A stretch of DNA of 64,000 nt from positions 1-64,000 of the forward strand of contig JANXSX010000086.1 of the NCBI GenBank assembly GCA_025356475.1, in the 5' to 3' direction. The stretch comes from Isosphaeraceae bacterium (GTDB lineage Bacteria > Planctomycetota > Planctomycetia > Isosphaerales > Isosphaeraceae). The notes beneath the pieces were generated by a model. That model worked only from the letters and a program-made list of their open reading frames with translations, searched no databases and was not told the origin of the DNA. Both the position numbers and the translations under genes were made by a program. Shown here piece after piece: positions 8,737 to 17,894 of the stretch (position 1 is its first letter; each line of letters begins with the position of its first letter).

Positions 8737-11205
8737 TCAATGCCGGAAGAGGAACTCTTTGGAATTGATGAGCACCCAGCCCAGATCTTCCACGGCTTGC
8801 CTTCGATCGGTCGCGGCACTCAAGTGCTTGCCGGCAGCCGCGATCTCGGTGGAGTTCGGTTGGCGAGCGAGCGCGATCTCGTACAGCTCTCGCGTGATTT
8901 GCTCGGGGTTCTTATCACTCTTGGACAGAGCTGCCATCCGACCGGCATCGTCACGAAGTTTGCCGTTCACCGTGGCTCCGCCGATGAGCTGAAGCGCTTG
9001 CGAGAGGTTGGAGTCGCTTTCGCGCTCACATTCACAGGCTAGCTCACGAGCAGGGCGACCGAAGGTCTTGAGGAAGGGATTCTCCATCTTGCCATCGGGG
9101 AGCTGCGTCGCGCGGGTTCCCTTGGGTAAGCCATCGAAGGTGGTCGCCGACGCGGTTACGGTTGAGATTGCGTCCAGGAGGACCTCGGCAGGCAAGAGCT
9201 TGGTGAACGCGTGGGAGAAGTAGAGGTTGTCGTCCAGATTCAGCTCGTTGGTCCGAGCACTCAGACCATAGGTTCGGCTCAGCAGAATCGAGCGAACCAG
9301 CTTGCGAAGGTCAAAACCCTCTTTCACAAACTCAGCGGTCAATCCGTCCAATAACTCGTCGTTACAGGCGGGATTCGAGTCGCGAAAGTCATCGACAGGC
9401 TCGACAATCCCGCGCCCCATCAAATGGAACCAGACCCGGTTTACCAGGCTCTTGGCAAAGAAGGGATTTTCGCCCGAAGTCAGCCAAGAGGCGAGCTTTG
9501 TGCGACGGTCGCCGCCCGATTCTGGTTCCAGGATCGGACCGCCCAGAGCCTTCGGTTTCATCGCCTGGCCTGTCCGAGGCTGATTGACCTCGCCACCAAC
9601 GACGCTGAAGATCACTTCCTCGTCCGGCAGATTGCCCTTCTTTTGACGGACTCGCGAGAAGAACGCTGCGAATCCGTAATAGTCGTCTTGGGTCCAGCGT
9701 TCGAAGGGATGGTTGTGGCATTTGGCACACTGGATCCGCACACCCAGAAAGAGCTGAGCGGTGGTTTCGACCGAGTTCTCAGGGTCTCGACTGATTCGGT
9801 AGTAGTTCGCCGCAGGGTTGCCGAAGGTCGATCCGTTGGCGGTGAGAAGCTCGCGGACGAACTTATCGATCGGGGTGTTTTGCTCAAGATTGGCTTTGAT
9901 CCAGCGATTGAAGACGTATGTCCCCTTGGGCTGGATCAGGCGACCGTTCGACCTGAGGATGTCGGCGAACTTCAAGGTCCAGAAGTCGACGAACTCAACT
10001 CGCTTCATCAAGCCTTCGACCAGCTTAGTTTTGCGCTCTGGTGACTTGTCTTCCAAGAATCCATTGACTTCGGTGGGAGTCGGCAAGACCCCCAGGGTGT
10101 CGAGATAGAGCCGACGGATCAACTCAGAATCGGTCGCAGGCTCACTTGGGGCAACCCGCATCCGGTTCAGCTTATCAAAGACGGTCTTGTCGATGATGTT
10201 GTCTTGAGGAACGTCGGCGAGCTTAAAACCGGGAACATCGACCAAGTGGGTCAGACGAACGTTGGCGACAAGGTCGAGGTAGTGAGCAATAACGGCCACT
10301 TCACCTCGGATTTTGAAGCTGACATATCCATCGACATCGACATCGGCGATCTCGGGGTTCGATGAGTTGTAGTAGCAGATTGGCGTGACATCACGGCTGC
10401 TGCCATCCGCATAGTGAACGATCGCAACCGTTTGCTGGTTCTTTGCCGGAGCGTTCAGAACACGTGAGCCGGGAAGCAGTTCCAGACGAACTGCAGCCGC
10501 AACACCCTTGTCGTCTTTCGCCCCTTCGGCGATCCAGTCGCGAAGGAATTCATAGGCCTTGCTGTTCCGAATCAGCCGAAGGCCCCCCTCGTGCGGAAGC
10601 TCTCCGAGAGGTTTCTGGAGAATCAGGCTCGACTCAGCTGCAAAGCTATTGATGCGACGACCGGAGACTTCTCGAGAAAGCGTGGTGTAGTCCTGGTCGG
10701 GGAGATATCCGCGAAGGCTAAGCTTAAACCCCCCTTTGCCAGTCGGCGTACCGTGGCACGCTCCCATGTTGCAGTTGGCCTGGCTAAAGGAGGGTATGAC
10801 ATCGTGCCGGAAGCTCACCGGGGCGGGAGCCTCCATCGCGGACACTTTTACCGTGGTTTTGGCCTCGATACTCCCGCTTCGAGCCACGATGGTTGCGGTC
10901 CCATTGGCCTTGGGGATGACCTGACCCTTTGGAGAGACGACCGCGATCGTCGGGTCGAGGCTGACCCACTCAACGGTCCGAGTGAGGTCTCGAATGGTCC
11001 CATCCTGATAATCGGCGGTGGCGATCAATTGCCGAGTCGAGCGGCGACCAATCAGGTTCGACTCCGCAGGAGCGATCACGACCGATTTAGGGGTAGCGAT
11101 CGGCTCGTCAGCAGCCGGAGCGAATGTCGACAGAAGCACGACGACCAACGGGGTCGACAGGTGCAATTTTGCCCAATAGCGATGGGCAATCCCTGGAACG
11201 TGCAT
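8737..11205 (-). CDS. DUF1549/DUF1553 protein with Big_2 repeats
   Basis: This 822-residue protein starts at ATG 11205 (GAGGAG upstream) with a signal peptide ending near TFAPAADE. Two Ig-like Big_2 modules are visible, around residues 40-120 (GQVIPKANGTATIVARSG) and 235-310 (DVDGYVSFKIRGEVAVIAHY). Between them lies FSQANCNMGACHGTPTGKGG, a CxxxxCH heme-like motif of planctomycete cytochrome regions. The rest matches DUF1549 (ELIRRLYLDTLGVLPTPTEV) and DUF1553 (NPFFAKSLVNRVWFHLMGRG), with CAKCHNHPFERW between them. Such proteins are abundant and exported in planctomycetes. Their function is unproven; sulfatase or polysaccharide use is often suggested by gene context. Confidence 0.93.
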   Translation of the reverse strand: MHVPGIAHRYWAKLHLSTPLVVVLLSTFAPAADEPIATPKSVVIAPAESNLIGRRSTRQLIATADYQDGTIRDLTRTVEWVSLDPTIAVVSPKGQVIPKANGTATIVARSGSIEAKTTVKVSAMEAPAPVSFRHDVIPSFSQANCNMGACHGTPTGKGGFKLSLRGYLPDQDYTTLSREVSGRRINSFAAESSLILQKPLGELPHEGGLRLIRNSKAYEFLRDWIAEGAKDDKGVAAAVRLELLPGSRVLNAPAKNQQTVAIVHYADGSSRDVTPICYYNSSNPEIADVDVDGYVSFKIRGEVAVIAHYLDLVANVRLTHLVDVPGFKLADVPQDNIIDKTVFDKLNRMRVAPSEPATDSELIRRLYLDTLGVLPTPTEVNGFLEDKSPERKTKLVEGLMKRVEFVDFWTLKFADILRSNGRLIQPKGTYVFNRWIKANLEQNTPIDKFVRELLTANGSTFGNPAANYYRISRDPENSVETTAQLFLGVRIQCAKCHNHPFERWTQDDYYGFAAFFSRVRQKKGNLPDEEVIFSVVGGEVNQPRTGQAMKPKALGGPILEPESGGDRRTKLASWLTSGENPFFAKSLVNRVWFHLMGRGIVEPVDDFRDSNPACNDELLDGLTAEFVKEGFDLRKLVRSILLSRTYGLSARTNELNLDDNLYFSHAFTKLLPAEVLLDAISTVTASATTFDGLPKGTRATQLPDGKMENPFLKTFGRPARELACECERESDSNLSQALQLIGGATVNGKLRDDAGRMAALSKSDKNPEQITRELYEIALARQPNSTEIAAAGKHLSAATDRRQAVEDLGWVLINSKEFLFRH

Positions 11206-11510
11206 CGTTCGCTCCTCTCGACGGGTGAATGCGGAGCGCCGGGTCCGACCGAAGCCGCGATCTCACTGGGAAGGTGGGATGGAGCAGGGCAGTGGAAGGC
11301 GACTCAACACGACATTGCAAGGTAGGCACCACCCTTGTAGCACAGGTGGTCTGATTCAAGAGTGCCGGAATCTTTGAGGAAAGTCAAACAATTTTCCCTA
11401 TTCTGAACAAATGACAACCAGTATTCCTGTCAATTTTGAAAGTTCGGGCCGACCTTGGTGGGTTCCATGGTGGTCGCCAAGGGTTGAACAGTGTGCGGCG
11501 ATGATTCGTC
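11206..11510. other. Intergenic: upstream of DUF1549 gene
   Basis: About 305 bases lie between the start of the DUF1549/1553 gene and the end of the RNase HI gene, both leftward. The DUF1549 promoter should be here; an AT-rich stretch around 11370-11420 is the best place. No gene, RNA or repeat was recognised. Confidence 0.4.
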
Positions 11511-12002
11511 TCACCCACCCCGCATGTCAACTTTTAGAGCCTTGTACGCAGCGACCGCCATGCGGTCACAGGCCTCGTTCTCAGCGTGACCATTATGACC
11601 CAAGACGTGCGTGACTTTAATCTTATGCATTGCAACGAGTTCGTCCAGACGCCGCCACAAGTCCTCATTTTTGACGGGTGCCCACTGGGCCCCTTCCTTA
11701 CGTCTCCAGCCGTTGGCTTTCCATTTGGGCATCCATTCCGCCAAGCCCTTGGCCACATACTGGCTATCGGTGATCAATTCAACCTTGCACGGTCGCTTAA
11801 GCGTCGCAAGCCCTTCGATCGCCCCCATCAGCTCCATTCGATTATTCGTTGTCAGAGGTTCAGCGCCTGACGCGTCCCGCTCTTGACCACTCGCCGGGTG
11901 GCGAAGGATGTACGCCCAACCCCCTGGCCCCGGGTTCCCGCTACAGGCACCGTCCGTAAAGAGTTTGACCTGATCCAGCGTTGCGGAGGCTTGAGCACTC
12001 AT
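11511..12002 (-). CDS. rnhA: Ribonuclease HI
   Basis: This 163-residue enzyme degrades the RNA strand of RNA-DNA hybrids in the cytoplasm. The four acidic catalytic residues are present: Asp17 in LFTDGACSGNPGPGG, Glu57 in NRMELMGAIEGL, Asp79 in ITDSQYVAKG and Asp146 in ENEACDRMA. The catalytic-loop His is in HVLGHNGHAENE. The basic protrusion of the E. coli type is present (MPKWKANGWRRKEG). Length is normal for the family. It is a single gene downstream of lexA on the same strand. Confidence 0.95.
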   Translation of the reverse strand: MSAQASATLDQVKLFTDGACSGNPGPGGWAYILRHPASGQERDASGAEPLTTNNRMELMGAIEGLATLKRPCKVELITDSQYVAKGLAEWMPKWKANGWRRKEGAQWAPVKNEDLWRRLDELVAMHKIKVTHVLGHNGHAENEACDRMAVAAYKALKVDMRGG

Positions 12003-12200
12003 CGTGTTCCATCACTCTTGTCAGAAACCGCCAATCATCCCGAATTGGGTCCCTCGTCGGGTACACGCGCTAAGCCTAGCGATCCGCCCATGGTCGCTCA
12101 AGAGAAACAGAGCAGGATTCTGAGAATATGGGGGTATAACACTCCCAGCCTTCGCCTCTGAAGGGTGAAGGGGAGGGAGCGAATGATGCCACCGGGGAGG

Positions 12201-12806
12201 TCAATACTTGCGAACGACTCCGATCAGAACACCAAGGATGCTCACCTTGTCGCGAAAGATCGGCTTCATCAATTTGTTCGCCGGTTCCAGGCGGACGCGA
12301 TTCTTTTCCTTGAAGAACCGCTTGAGGGTTGCCCCACCATCCTCATCGCGGACCGCGACGATTTGACCGTCGCGAGCTTGATCCTGACTCTTGATGACGA
12401 CGAAGTCACCGTCCGCAATGTGCTCCTCGATCATCGATTCGCCAATGACCTTGAGAGCAAACTTGTCGTCAGATCCTTCCCAATCGCCGAATCCAAGTTC
12501 TTCGGCATTCTCGACGGCCTCGAGTGGCTGGCCGGCCGCAATCCGGCCCAGGAGCTTCAGCCCAGGGCGAGGGGCGGACGTCGGATCGTTGAGGAGCTGG
12601 ATCGCCCTCGACATGTTGGGTTCGCGGTGGATGAGCCCCTTCTTCTGAAGGGCTTTCAGGTGGCACATCACACCGTTTGGGCTCTTGATCTTGAACTCAA
12701 GGCCGATTTCACGAACGGTAGGGCCATAGCCCCGACCCTGAATCTTGGAGCGGATAAACTCATAAATCTCGCGCTGCCGCCCAGTCAAGTTCTCGAGATC
12801 GGCCAT
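12201..12806 (-). CDS. lexA: LexA repressor
   Basis: LexA represses DNA-damage (SOS) genes and cleaves itself when RecA filaments form. The N-terminal winged helix matches the family (LTGRQREIYEFIRSKI, GPTVREIGLEF). The autocleavage site is Ala91-Gly92 in RIAAGQPL, with catalytic Ser124 in GESMIEEHI and Lys162 in ATLKRFF. The ATG at 12806 (MADLENL) is chosen over a TTG nine bases upstream because GGGGGAG lies at a good distance. Two TGTACA palindromes lie nearby (12809-12814 and 12918-12923) and may be operators, since lexA is normally autoregulated. Confidence 0.95.
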   Translation of the reverse strand: MADLENLTGRQREIYEFIRSKIQGRGYGPTVREIGLEFKIKSPNGVMCHLKALQKKGLIHREPNMSRAIQLLNDPTSAPRPGLKLLGRIAAGQPLEAVENAEELGFGDWEGSDDKFALKVIGESMIEEHIADGDFVVIKSQDQARDGQIVAVRDEDGGATLKRFFKEKNRVRLEPANKLMKPIFRDKVSILGVLIGVVRKY

Positions 12807-13213
12807 GGTGTACAACTCCCCCGTTGCGAACTCTCAAGCGTGGTGATGACTCAAAAAGGGTTTGGTCACAGGAACACTAGGTTACGGACGATCACCCACT
12901 GAGCCTTTGAGAGCTAATGTACACGAGTCGTCTAGCGCACGCGAGAACATTTCCCAAAAAATTCGTGGGACTTCGCCTCAGGGAGGGCGGGCCTAGGTAA
13001 ATGGCATTTTCTGCGTAAGCTTTTTTCCAGGGCGATGAAATGGTAGTCAGGTGCTGATCTTTGGTGGCAGAAAAGGCGTAATTTGACGTAACGTGATGCC
13101 CTCAGGGGTCTTGTCGCCCGGTAGACGCGGCCAAAAATCAGCCCTGAGCATCACCCAGGACACGGATGGCGGAGGCTATTGGGCGCACCCGCTTGCGATC
13201 GCTTCCAGAAATT
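12807..13213. other. Intergenic: lexA upstream region and a long hairpin
   Basis: About 407 bases separate the end of the redoxin-like gene from lexA, both leftward. Next to lexA are the TGTACA boxes. Farther away, bases 13093-13107 and 13142-13154 pair (GTGATGC and TCAGGG with their complements, 2-base bulge on one side) around a loop of about 35 bases. This could be a terminator for the redoxin gene or a structured RNA. No coding frame of quality was seen. Confidence 0.45.
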
Positions 13214-14371
13214 CTACGGCTCCGGAATGATCGGGGGGTTGAGTGCTTCCCGTATCGCGGGATCGAGCTCAACCAGATTCGAGCCGAAAGCGATGAGTCG
13301 GCCTTCGCGGTCGAAGATCAATCGGTAGGGAAGCTCGGAGACGCCAAACCGAAGGCCCAATGGGGTCATCCATGGATCTTGAAGCCCGAGGGCGGGTGCA
13401 ATTTGGGGCCAATCGACATTTTCCGACTTCAGCATTTCGGTCATCTTGACCCGATCGGTATCCAGACCGACTCCGATGATCTCGAAGCCTTTGGGGCCTA
13501 GCTCCGTTCGATACTTCTTCAAAGTCGGTAGGTCAGCCGCCCACGAACTGCTCCATGTGGACCAGAAGTCGAGGACCACAACTTTCCCTCGATAGCTTTC
13601 GAGAGCGATGTTCTTCCCATCAAGGCCAGCCCCCTCGACGACTGCGACGACCTGGCCGACAAGGCGGAGACGCTCAGCCGAACCCGCAGCGAACGGAGCC
13701 GCTGACTCGTTGGGAAACTTCTCGGCGTAGCGTTCATAAAGTTCCAAAGCGACGGAATCAAGCTCGCGGAGATCGGCTTCCCGCGCCGTCTGCAGAATCA
13801 TGGCGGGTCCGTCGGCATATGTCTTCTTGACCTTGGACATTTTGACTACTGCAGCGACGAACGCTTCGAAATCGACCGAGTCGAGTTCCCCTAAGGCCTC
13901 GGGCGAGATGTCCTCGCACAGAGCTAAGACACGATAATATGCGGTGACATCCGCCAGGGAGTCATCTCTCGCCTTGGCGTCGATCCGGTCCAGACTTCTG
14001 AGAAATGGCCCGAGAACCGCAGCATCTAACGGGATTTGACGGACAACGGCGGAGAACTTGGCTTCGGCCGCGCGACGTCGAAGTGCTGGATTCGCGTTGG
14101 GTTCGCCCAGAATCGGGTCGGTGCTTTCGGAGATGGCCCCGACGTATCGACGGAGATTCTGCCTGACCGCGTCGTTGTCATCTTGATCCGAAGAGGCCTC
14201 AGCGAGTTCGGATTGCAGTTGAGCGATCCGAGCATTCAACGAGGCAACTTCGGAGTCCTCTGGCTCTGCTGAGGGAGGCGTTGCCTTGGTAGGAATTGCC
14301 CGTGGAACTGCGGTTTCGCCGCAACCCGAGACGAGGGACAACCAGATTGTTATCGCAAAAAATCGGGTCAT
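13214..14371 (-). CDS. Thioredoxin-fold lipoprotein lacking CxxC
   Basis: This 385-residue protein has a lipoprotein signal ending SLVSGC (Cys17), a coiled-coil stretch at about 40-65, a helical middle and a C-terminal AhpC/TSA-TlpA redoxin domain from about 245. The domain keeps RGKVVVLDFWSTW and the cis-Pro loop (SELPYRLIFDREG). Where TlpA proteins read WCxxC, this one reads WSSSW (residues 273-277), so both redox cysteines are gone. Thiol-disulfide exchange is therefore not expected; a binding or structural role at the membrane is more likely. It converges on nothing and is followed downstream by lexA. Confidence 0.88.
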   Translation of the reverse strand: MTRFFAITIWLSLVSGCGETAVPRAIPTKATPPSAEPEDSEVASLNARIAQLQSELAEASSDQDDNDAVRQNLRRYVGAISESTDPILGEPNANPALRRRAAEAKFSAVVRQIPLDAAVLGPFLRSLDRIDAKARDDSLADVTAYYRVLALCEDISPEALGELDSVDFEAFVAAVVKMSKVKKTYADGPAMILQTAREADLRELDSVALELYERYAEKFPNESAAPFAAGSAERLRLVGQVVAVVEGAGLDGKNIALESYRGKVVVLDFWSTWSSSWAADLPTLKKYRTELGPKGFEIIGVGLDTDRVKMTEMLKSENVDWPQIAPALGLQDPWMTPLGLRFGVSELPYRLIFDREGRLIAFGSNLVELDPAIREALNPPIIPEP

Positions 14372-14461
14372 GGGTGTACGACGCCCTTGTCAGAGAGAAG
14401 GTGGGGGCGTTAAATCGGGGACTTCGCCACTGTCATCATACTAGCGTGGCTGGAGCCCGCC

Positions 14462-15223
14462 ATGTCCTGCCAATTTCGTATTCTGGCAATTCACGCCCAT
14501 CCCGATGACCTGGAAATCCAGTGTGCGGGTACTTTGGCACTTCTTGCGCAGGCTGGTCACCAGGTCACGATGGCGACGATGACGCCCGGCGACTGTGGAA
14601 GCGCCGAGCATGATGCCGAGGCCATCGCCGCGATCCGCAGAGGCGAAGCCCAGGGGGCGGCGGCCCTCATCGGAGCTTCGTACCACTGCCTCGAGTTTCG
14701 AGACCTCGCTATCTTTAACGACAATGAGTCTCGTCGTCGAGTCACTGAGGTTCTCCGACGTGTCCGACCTCAGATCGTGATCACCGCTCCGCCAGTGGAT
14801 TATCTGTGCGACCACGAGATGACGAGCCTACTGGTTCGCGATGCCTGTTTTGCAGCACCGATCCCCAATTTTGTGACCCGCCAATGGGAACCAGCTCCTC
14901 CGATTGAACGCATCCCACACCTTTATTTCGTCGATCCTCTGGAGGGTGCCGACCGCGACGGCAAGCCCTTAGTTCCTGATTTCCATATAGCGACGACCGC
15001 GACATACGAGTTGAAGCGAAGCATGCTGGCGTGTCATGCCAGCCAGCGCAACTGGCTCTTGAAGCATCACGGAATCGACGAGTATCTCGAAAGTATGACC
15101 CGCTGGAGCGCACATCGGGGGAGTGAGATTGGCGTCGGGCATGCAGAGGGCTTTCGGCAGTATCGTGGACATGCCTATCCCCAAGACAATCTGCTGCGAG
15201 AACTCATTCAAGGAATCTTATGA
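14462..15223 (+). CDS. PIG-L family deacetylase
   Basis: This 253-residue protein belongs to the LmbE/PIG-L zinc deacetylases, which remove acetyl groups from N-acetylglucosamine conjugates (as in bacillithiol or mycothiol synthesis). The zinc motif HPDD is at residues 13-16, with a third likely ligand His118 in YLCDHEMTSL. The Asp in HPDD acts as general base in the family. Length is typical of BshB1-like members. GGAG lies seven bases before the ATG. The substrate cannot be told from sequence. Confidence 0.88.
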   Translation: MSCQFRILAIHAHPDDLEIQCAGTLALLAQAGHQVTMATMTPGDCGSAEHDAEAIAAIRRGEAQGAAALIGASYHCLEFRDLAIFNDNESRRRVTEVLRRVRPQIVITAPPVDYLCDHEMTSLLVRDACFAAPIPNFVTRQWEPAPPIERIPHLYFVDPLEGADRDGKPLVPDFHIATTATYELKRSMLACHASQRNWLLKHHGIDEYLESMTRWSAHRGSEIGVGHAEGFRQYRGHAYPQDNLLRELIQGIL

Positions 15224-15424
15224 TTCTCGAGGTCGCCAACTGCCTGACTTGCTCGAAGATCTCCGGGAGGGAGTCTGCCCCACCATAATTATCGAGCATA
15301 CTGAATAAATTCGTGATCACATATAGAGTTTTTACGAGAACTAGTCGCTTTCGACATTTTGTGCTACGCTCATGATGGCGAAGAGATCTCACTGACTAAC
15401 TGCGACCCACGGAACTGCCTGGTC

Positions 15425-15967
15425 ATGCTCCATCCCTGGCACGATGTTATTCCCGGCGAGAATCTGCCCCACGAATTCAACGCTCTCGTCGAGATCCCGA
15501 TGGGGTCGAGCGTCAAATATGAACTCGATAAACGTACAGGTCTCCTGCGGCTCGACCGGGTGCTTTATTCAGCGGTCTATTACCCGGCAAATTATGGGTT
15601 TATCCCCCAGACCTACGCCGAGGATGACGACCCCTTGGATGTGCTGGTACTCTGCCAGGAAGCCGTGGCACCAATGACGTTGGTGACTTCGCGGGTGATC
15701 GGCTTGATGACCATGATCGACACCGGCAAGAAGGATCACAAGATTCTTGCGGTGGCTGTGGGCGATCCAGAGTTCAATAGCTTCCGCGAGGCGGCCGAGC
15801 TGCCCCCGCACCGGTTGTCCATGCTTCGTCGCTTCTTTCAGGACTATAAGTATCTGGAAGGGAAGAGTGTCGAAGTCGACGAGATTCAACCTGCTTGCGA
15901 GGCTCTCCCGATCATTGAAATGGCTCTTGAACGTTACAGTTTCGCGCGTCGCAAAGGGTTTCATTGA
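15425..15967 (+). CDS. ppa: Inorganic pyrophosphatase, family I
   Basis: The 180-residue enzyme hydrolyses pyrophosphate in the cytoplasm. The metal motif DxxDPLD is seen as EDDDPLDVLVLC (Asp67-69, Asp72), preceded by YPANYGFIPQTYA and the substrate-binding ALVEIPMGSSVKYELDK. The open frame continues upstream to 15359, but ATG 15425 (MLHPWHDVIPG) gives the standard N-terminus. It ends three bases before the RmlD-like gene, so the two are probably cotranscribed. Confidence 0.95.
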   Translation: MLHPWHDVIPGENLPHEFNALVEIPMGSSVKYELDKRTGLLRLDRVLYSAVYYPANYGFIPQTYAEDDDPLDVLVLCQEAVAPMTLVTSRVIGLMTMIDTGKKDHKILAVAVGDPEFNSFREAAELPPHRLSMLRRFFQDYKYLEGKSVEVDEIQPACEALPIIEMALERYSFARRKGFH

Positions 15968-15970
15968 TCG

Positions 15971-16876
15971 ATGCGTGCGATCGTCATTGGTGGCTCAGGT
16001 CAGATTGGTGGCTGGCTGCTCCGTACTCTTGTTGAGGCAGGAGCCGAAGCCGTCGGGACCTATGCCACCGTCCCGATGCCGGGTCTGGTCCAACTCGATG
16101 CCTCAAATCAAGCGGAGGCGGCCGATTGGCTGCGTTCCCAACGCCCTGACGTTGTCTTCTATCCTGCGGGATTTACCTGGGTCGATGGTTGCGAACGCGA
16201 CCCGATCAAGGCCTTCGCGTCGAACATGGACGAGCCACTCAACCTTGCCAGGGTCGCTTCGGAAACAGACGCGAAATTCGTCTATTTTTCGACGGACTAC
16301 GTCTTCGACGGCTTGACAGGGCCGTATGACGAGACCGATCTTCCCCACCCGCTTTCCGTCTATGGGGGGGCCAAGCTCGCCGCCGAGCGTTCGTTGCTCA
16401 ACGAACTTGGCGAGTTGGCTCTGGTGATCCGGACCTCCTGGGTCTACGGTCCCGAGAGACAGGGGAAGAATTTCGCATACCAACTCGTGAAGACGTTAAG
16501 GGCGGGGAAGCCACTCATCTGCCCTTCCGATCAGATTTCGAGTCCCAGCTATGGGCCAGATGTGGCGCGAGCGGCCCTGGCCATTGTCGAGGCGGGTGAG
16601 GCTGGTCTCATCCACATTGTTGGGCCTGAGGTTCTGGACCGAGTCTCATTCGCTCAAGCAATCGCCAAAGCCTTCGATCTCAGTCCTGACCTGATCGAGG
16701 GCCAGACAACCCACGAGCTTAACCAAGGCGCTCCTCGCCCTCTGCGAGGAGGGCTGAAGACGACGCGGCTCGATTCGCTCAAAGCCGGGATGATGCGGTC
16801 GCTCGAGGATTCACTCGCTGACTTTCGAGAGACTCTTCTGAGGAGCGATGGTTGGCGTGATCCTCTGTCAACCTGA
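15971..16876 (+). CDS. RmlD-like NAD(P)-dependent sugar reductase
   Basis: This 301-residue extended short-chain dehydrogenase starts with the Rossmann motif IGGSGQIGGWLL and has FSTDYVFDG followed by YGGAKLAAE (catalytic Tyr and Lys), the RmlD pattern. The substrate region has VIRTSWVYGPERQGKNFAY. dTDP-4-dehydrorhamnose reductase is the best-known function, but no rmlA, B or C genes are near, so a related nucleotide-sugar reductase is equally possible. It directly follows the pyrophosphatase gene. Confidence 0.85.
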   Translation: MRAIVIGGSGQIGGWLLRTLVEAGAEAVGTYATVPMPGLVQLDASNQAEAADWLRSQRPDVVFYPAGFTWVDGCERDPIKAFASNMDEPLNLARVASETDAKFVYFSTDYVFDGLTGPYDETDLPHPLSVYGGAKLAAERSLLNELGELALVIRTSWVYGPERQGKNFAYQLVKTLRAGKPLICPSDQISSPSYGPDVARAALAIVEAGEAGLIHIVGPEVLDRVSFAQAIAKAFDLSPDLIEGQTTHELNQGAPRPLRGGLKTTRLDSLKAGMMRSLEDSLADFRETLLRSDGWRDPLST

Positions 16877-16993
16877 TCAAGTTCGCTTTGAGCGGCTGAT
16901 TCGGGTAAGTTCACTTCTCGACCAATGGCACTTCGGCTAGGATTGCGGCGCGGCTGGAGGACTGGACCGCGCAGATTTTCTGGAGATTCACGG

Positions 16994-17671
16994 ATGACGA
17001 TCTATGACGCAGTGATGGCGATCATGCTGGTGGGCGGGATGGCCTGGGGGGCTTGGCGAGGGATTAGCTGGCAGCTTGCCAGTATTGCCTCGTTGTTTTT
17101 AGGTTATTCGGTCGGGGTTCCATTGTCCGCCCAAATTGCCCCGAACTTTCCGGGTGATCCACTCATGGCTCGTGGCCTGGCACTCTTGGTGTGCTATGCG
17201 GCCGTCGCAGGTGGAGTGTTTTTCGCGGCTTGGCTTGTTCGCGCAACTCTCCGCCGGCTCAAATTCGAGGCCTTCGACCACCACCTTGGCATGGTTCTCG
17301 GTGGAATCGAGGGGATCTTGCTTGGTATAATCGGGACGTTATTCGTCGCGAGCCTCGCGCCAAATAGCCGCGAGCCGATTTTCTCAAGCAATTCGGGTAG
17401 AATCGTTGGGCGCATCCTTGCGACTGTTGAACCGATCCTACCGGCTGAGGCAGGGCAGGTTCTCAAGCCATTTTGGGAAGAACGGGCCGCCGTCCTGGCG
17501 GATGACGCCAAGCCATTCCAACTGCCGGAGTCTGTGAGTGTCCAGATTCCCATTGATGGCGAGTCGCTCAAAGAGGTCGGCACTAAGCTTGGCCGGGCGC
17601 TCGTTGATGAAGCCGAACAGTCGATTGAACGCGTAGGACGGACCGATGACCGAAACTCTCCCCGTCGGTGA
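16994..17671 (+). CDS. CvpA-like membrane protein
   Basis: From ATG 16994 (GGAG eight bases upstream) this 225-residue protein has four hydrophobic helices in its first 125 residues, beginning TIYDAVMAIMLVGGMAWGAWRG. That start, a short variable loop and GMVLGGIEGILLGIIGTLFV are typical of CvpA/colicin V production-type proteins. The C-terminal part is soluble and helical. The S4-domain gene overlaps its end by 26 bases, which points to translational coupling. The exact role is unknown. Confidence 0.8.
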   Translation: MTIYDAVMAIMLVGGMAWGAWRGISWQLASIASLFLGYSVGVPLSAQIAPNFPGDPLMARGLALLVCYAAVAGGVFFAAWLVRATLRRLKFEAFDHHLGMVLGGIEGILLGIIGTLFVASLAPNSREPIFSSNSGRIVGRILATVEPILPAEAGQVLKPFWEERAAVLADDAKPFQLPESVSVQIPIDGESLKEVGTKLGRALVDEAEQSIERVGRTDDRNSPRR

Positions 17672-17864
17672 TCGACCGATTAACCTTACGCAAGTCCTCA
17701 AGCTCGCCGGTTGGAGCGGCACTGGTGGCTCCGCCAAGATCATGATTTCCGAGGGCCTGGTCAAGGTCAACGGAGAGATTGAACTGAGAAAGCGCCGCCA
17801 GATGCAAGTTGGTGACCGCGTTGAGCTTGTGGATGGTCCCAGCCTGGTTCTAGCCCGCCTTTGA
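17646..17864 (+). CDS. S4-domain RNA-binding protein
   Basis: This 72-residue protein is almost entirely one S4 domain (INLTQVLKLAGW, SGGLVKVNGE-like segment seen as SEGLVKVNGEIELRKRR, then VGDRVEL). Small stand-alone S4 proteins such as YaaA/YbcJ bind structured RNA, often ribosomal. It overlaps the CvpA-like gene by 26 bases and precedes the phosphofructokinase gene by 30 bases. Confidence 0.88.
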   Translation: MTETLPVGDRPINLTQVLKLAGWSGTGGSAKIMISEGLVKVNGEIELRKRRQMQVGDRVELVDGPSLVLARL

Positions 17865-17894
17865 CTTTGATATGCACCGGGGAGCATCTGCAAG

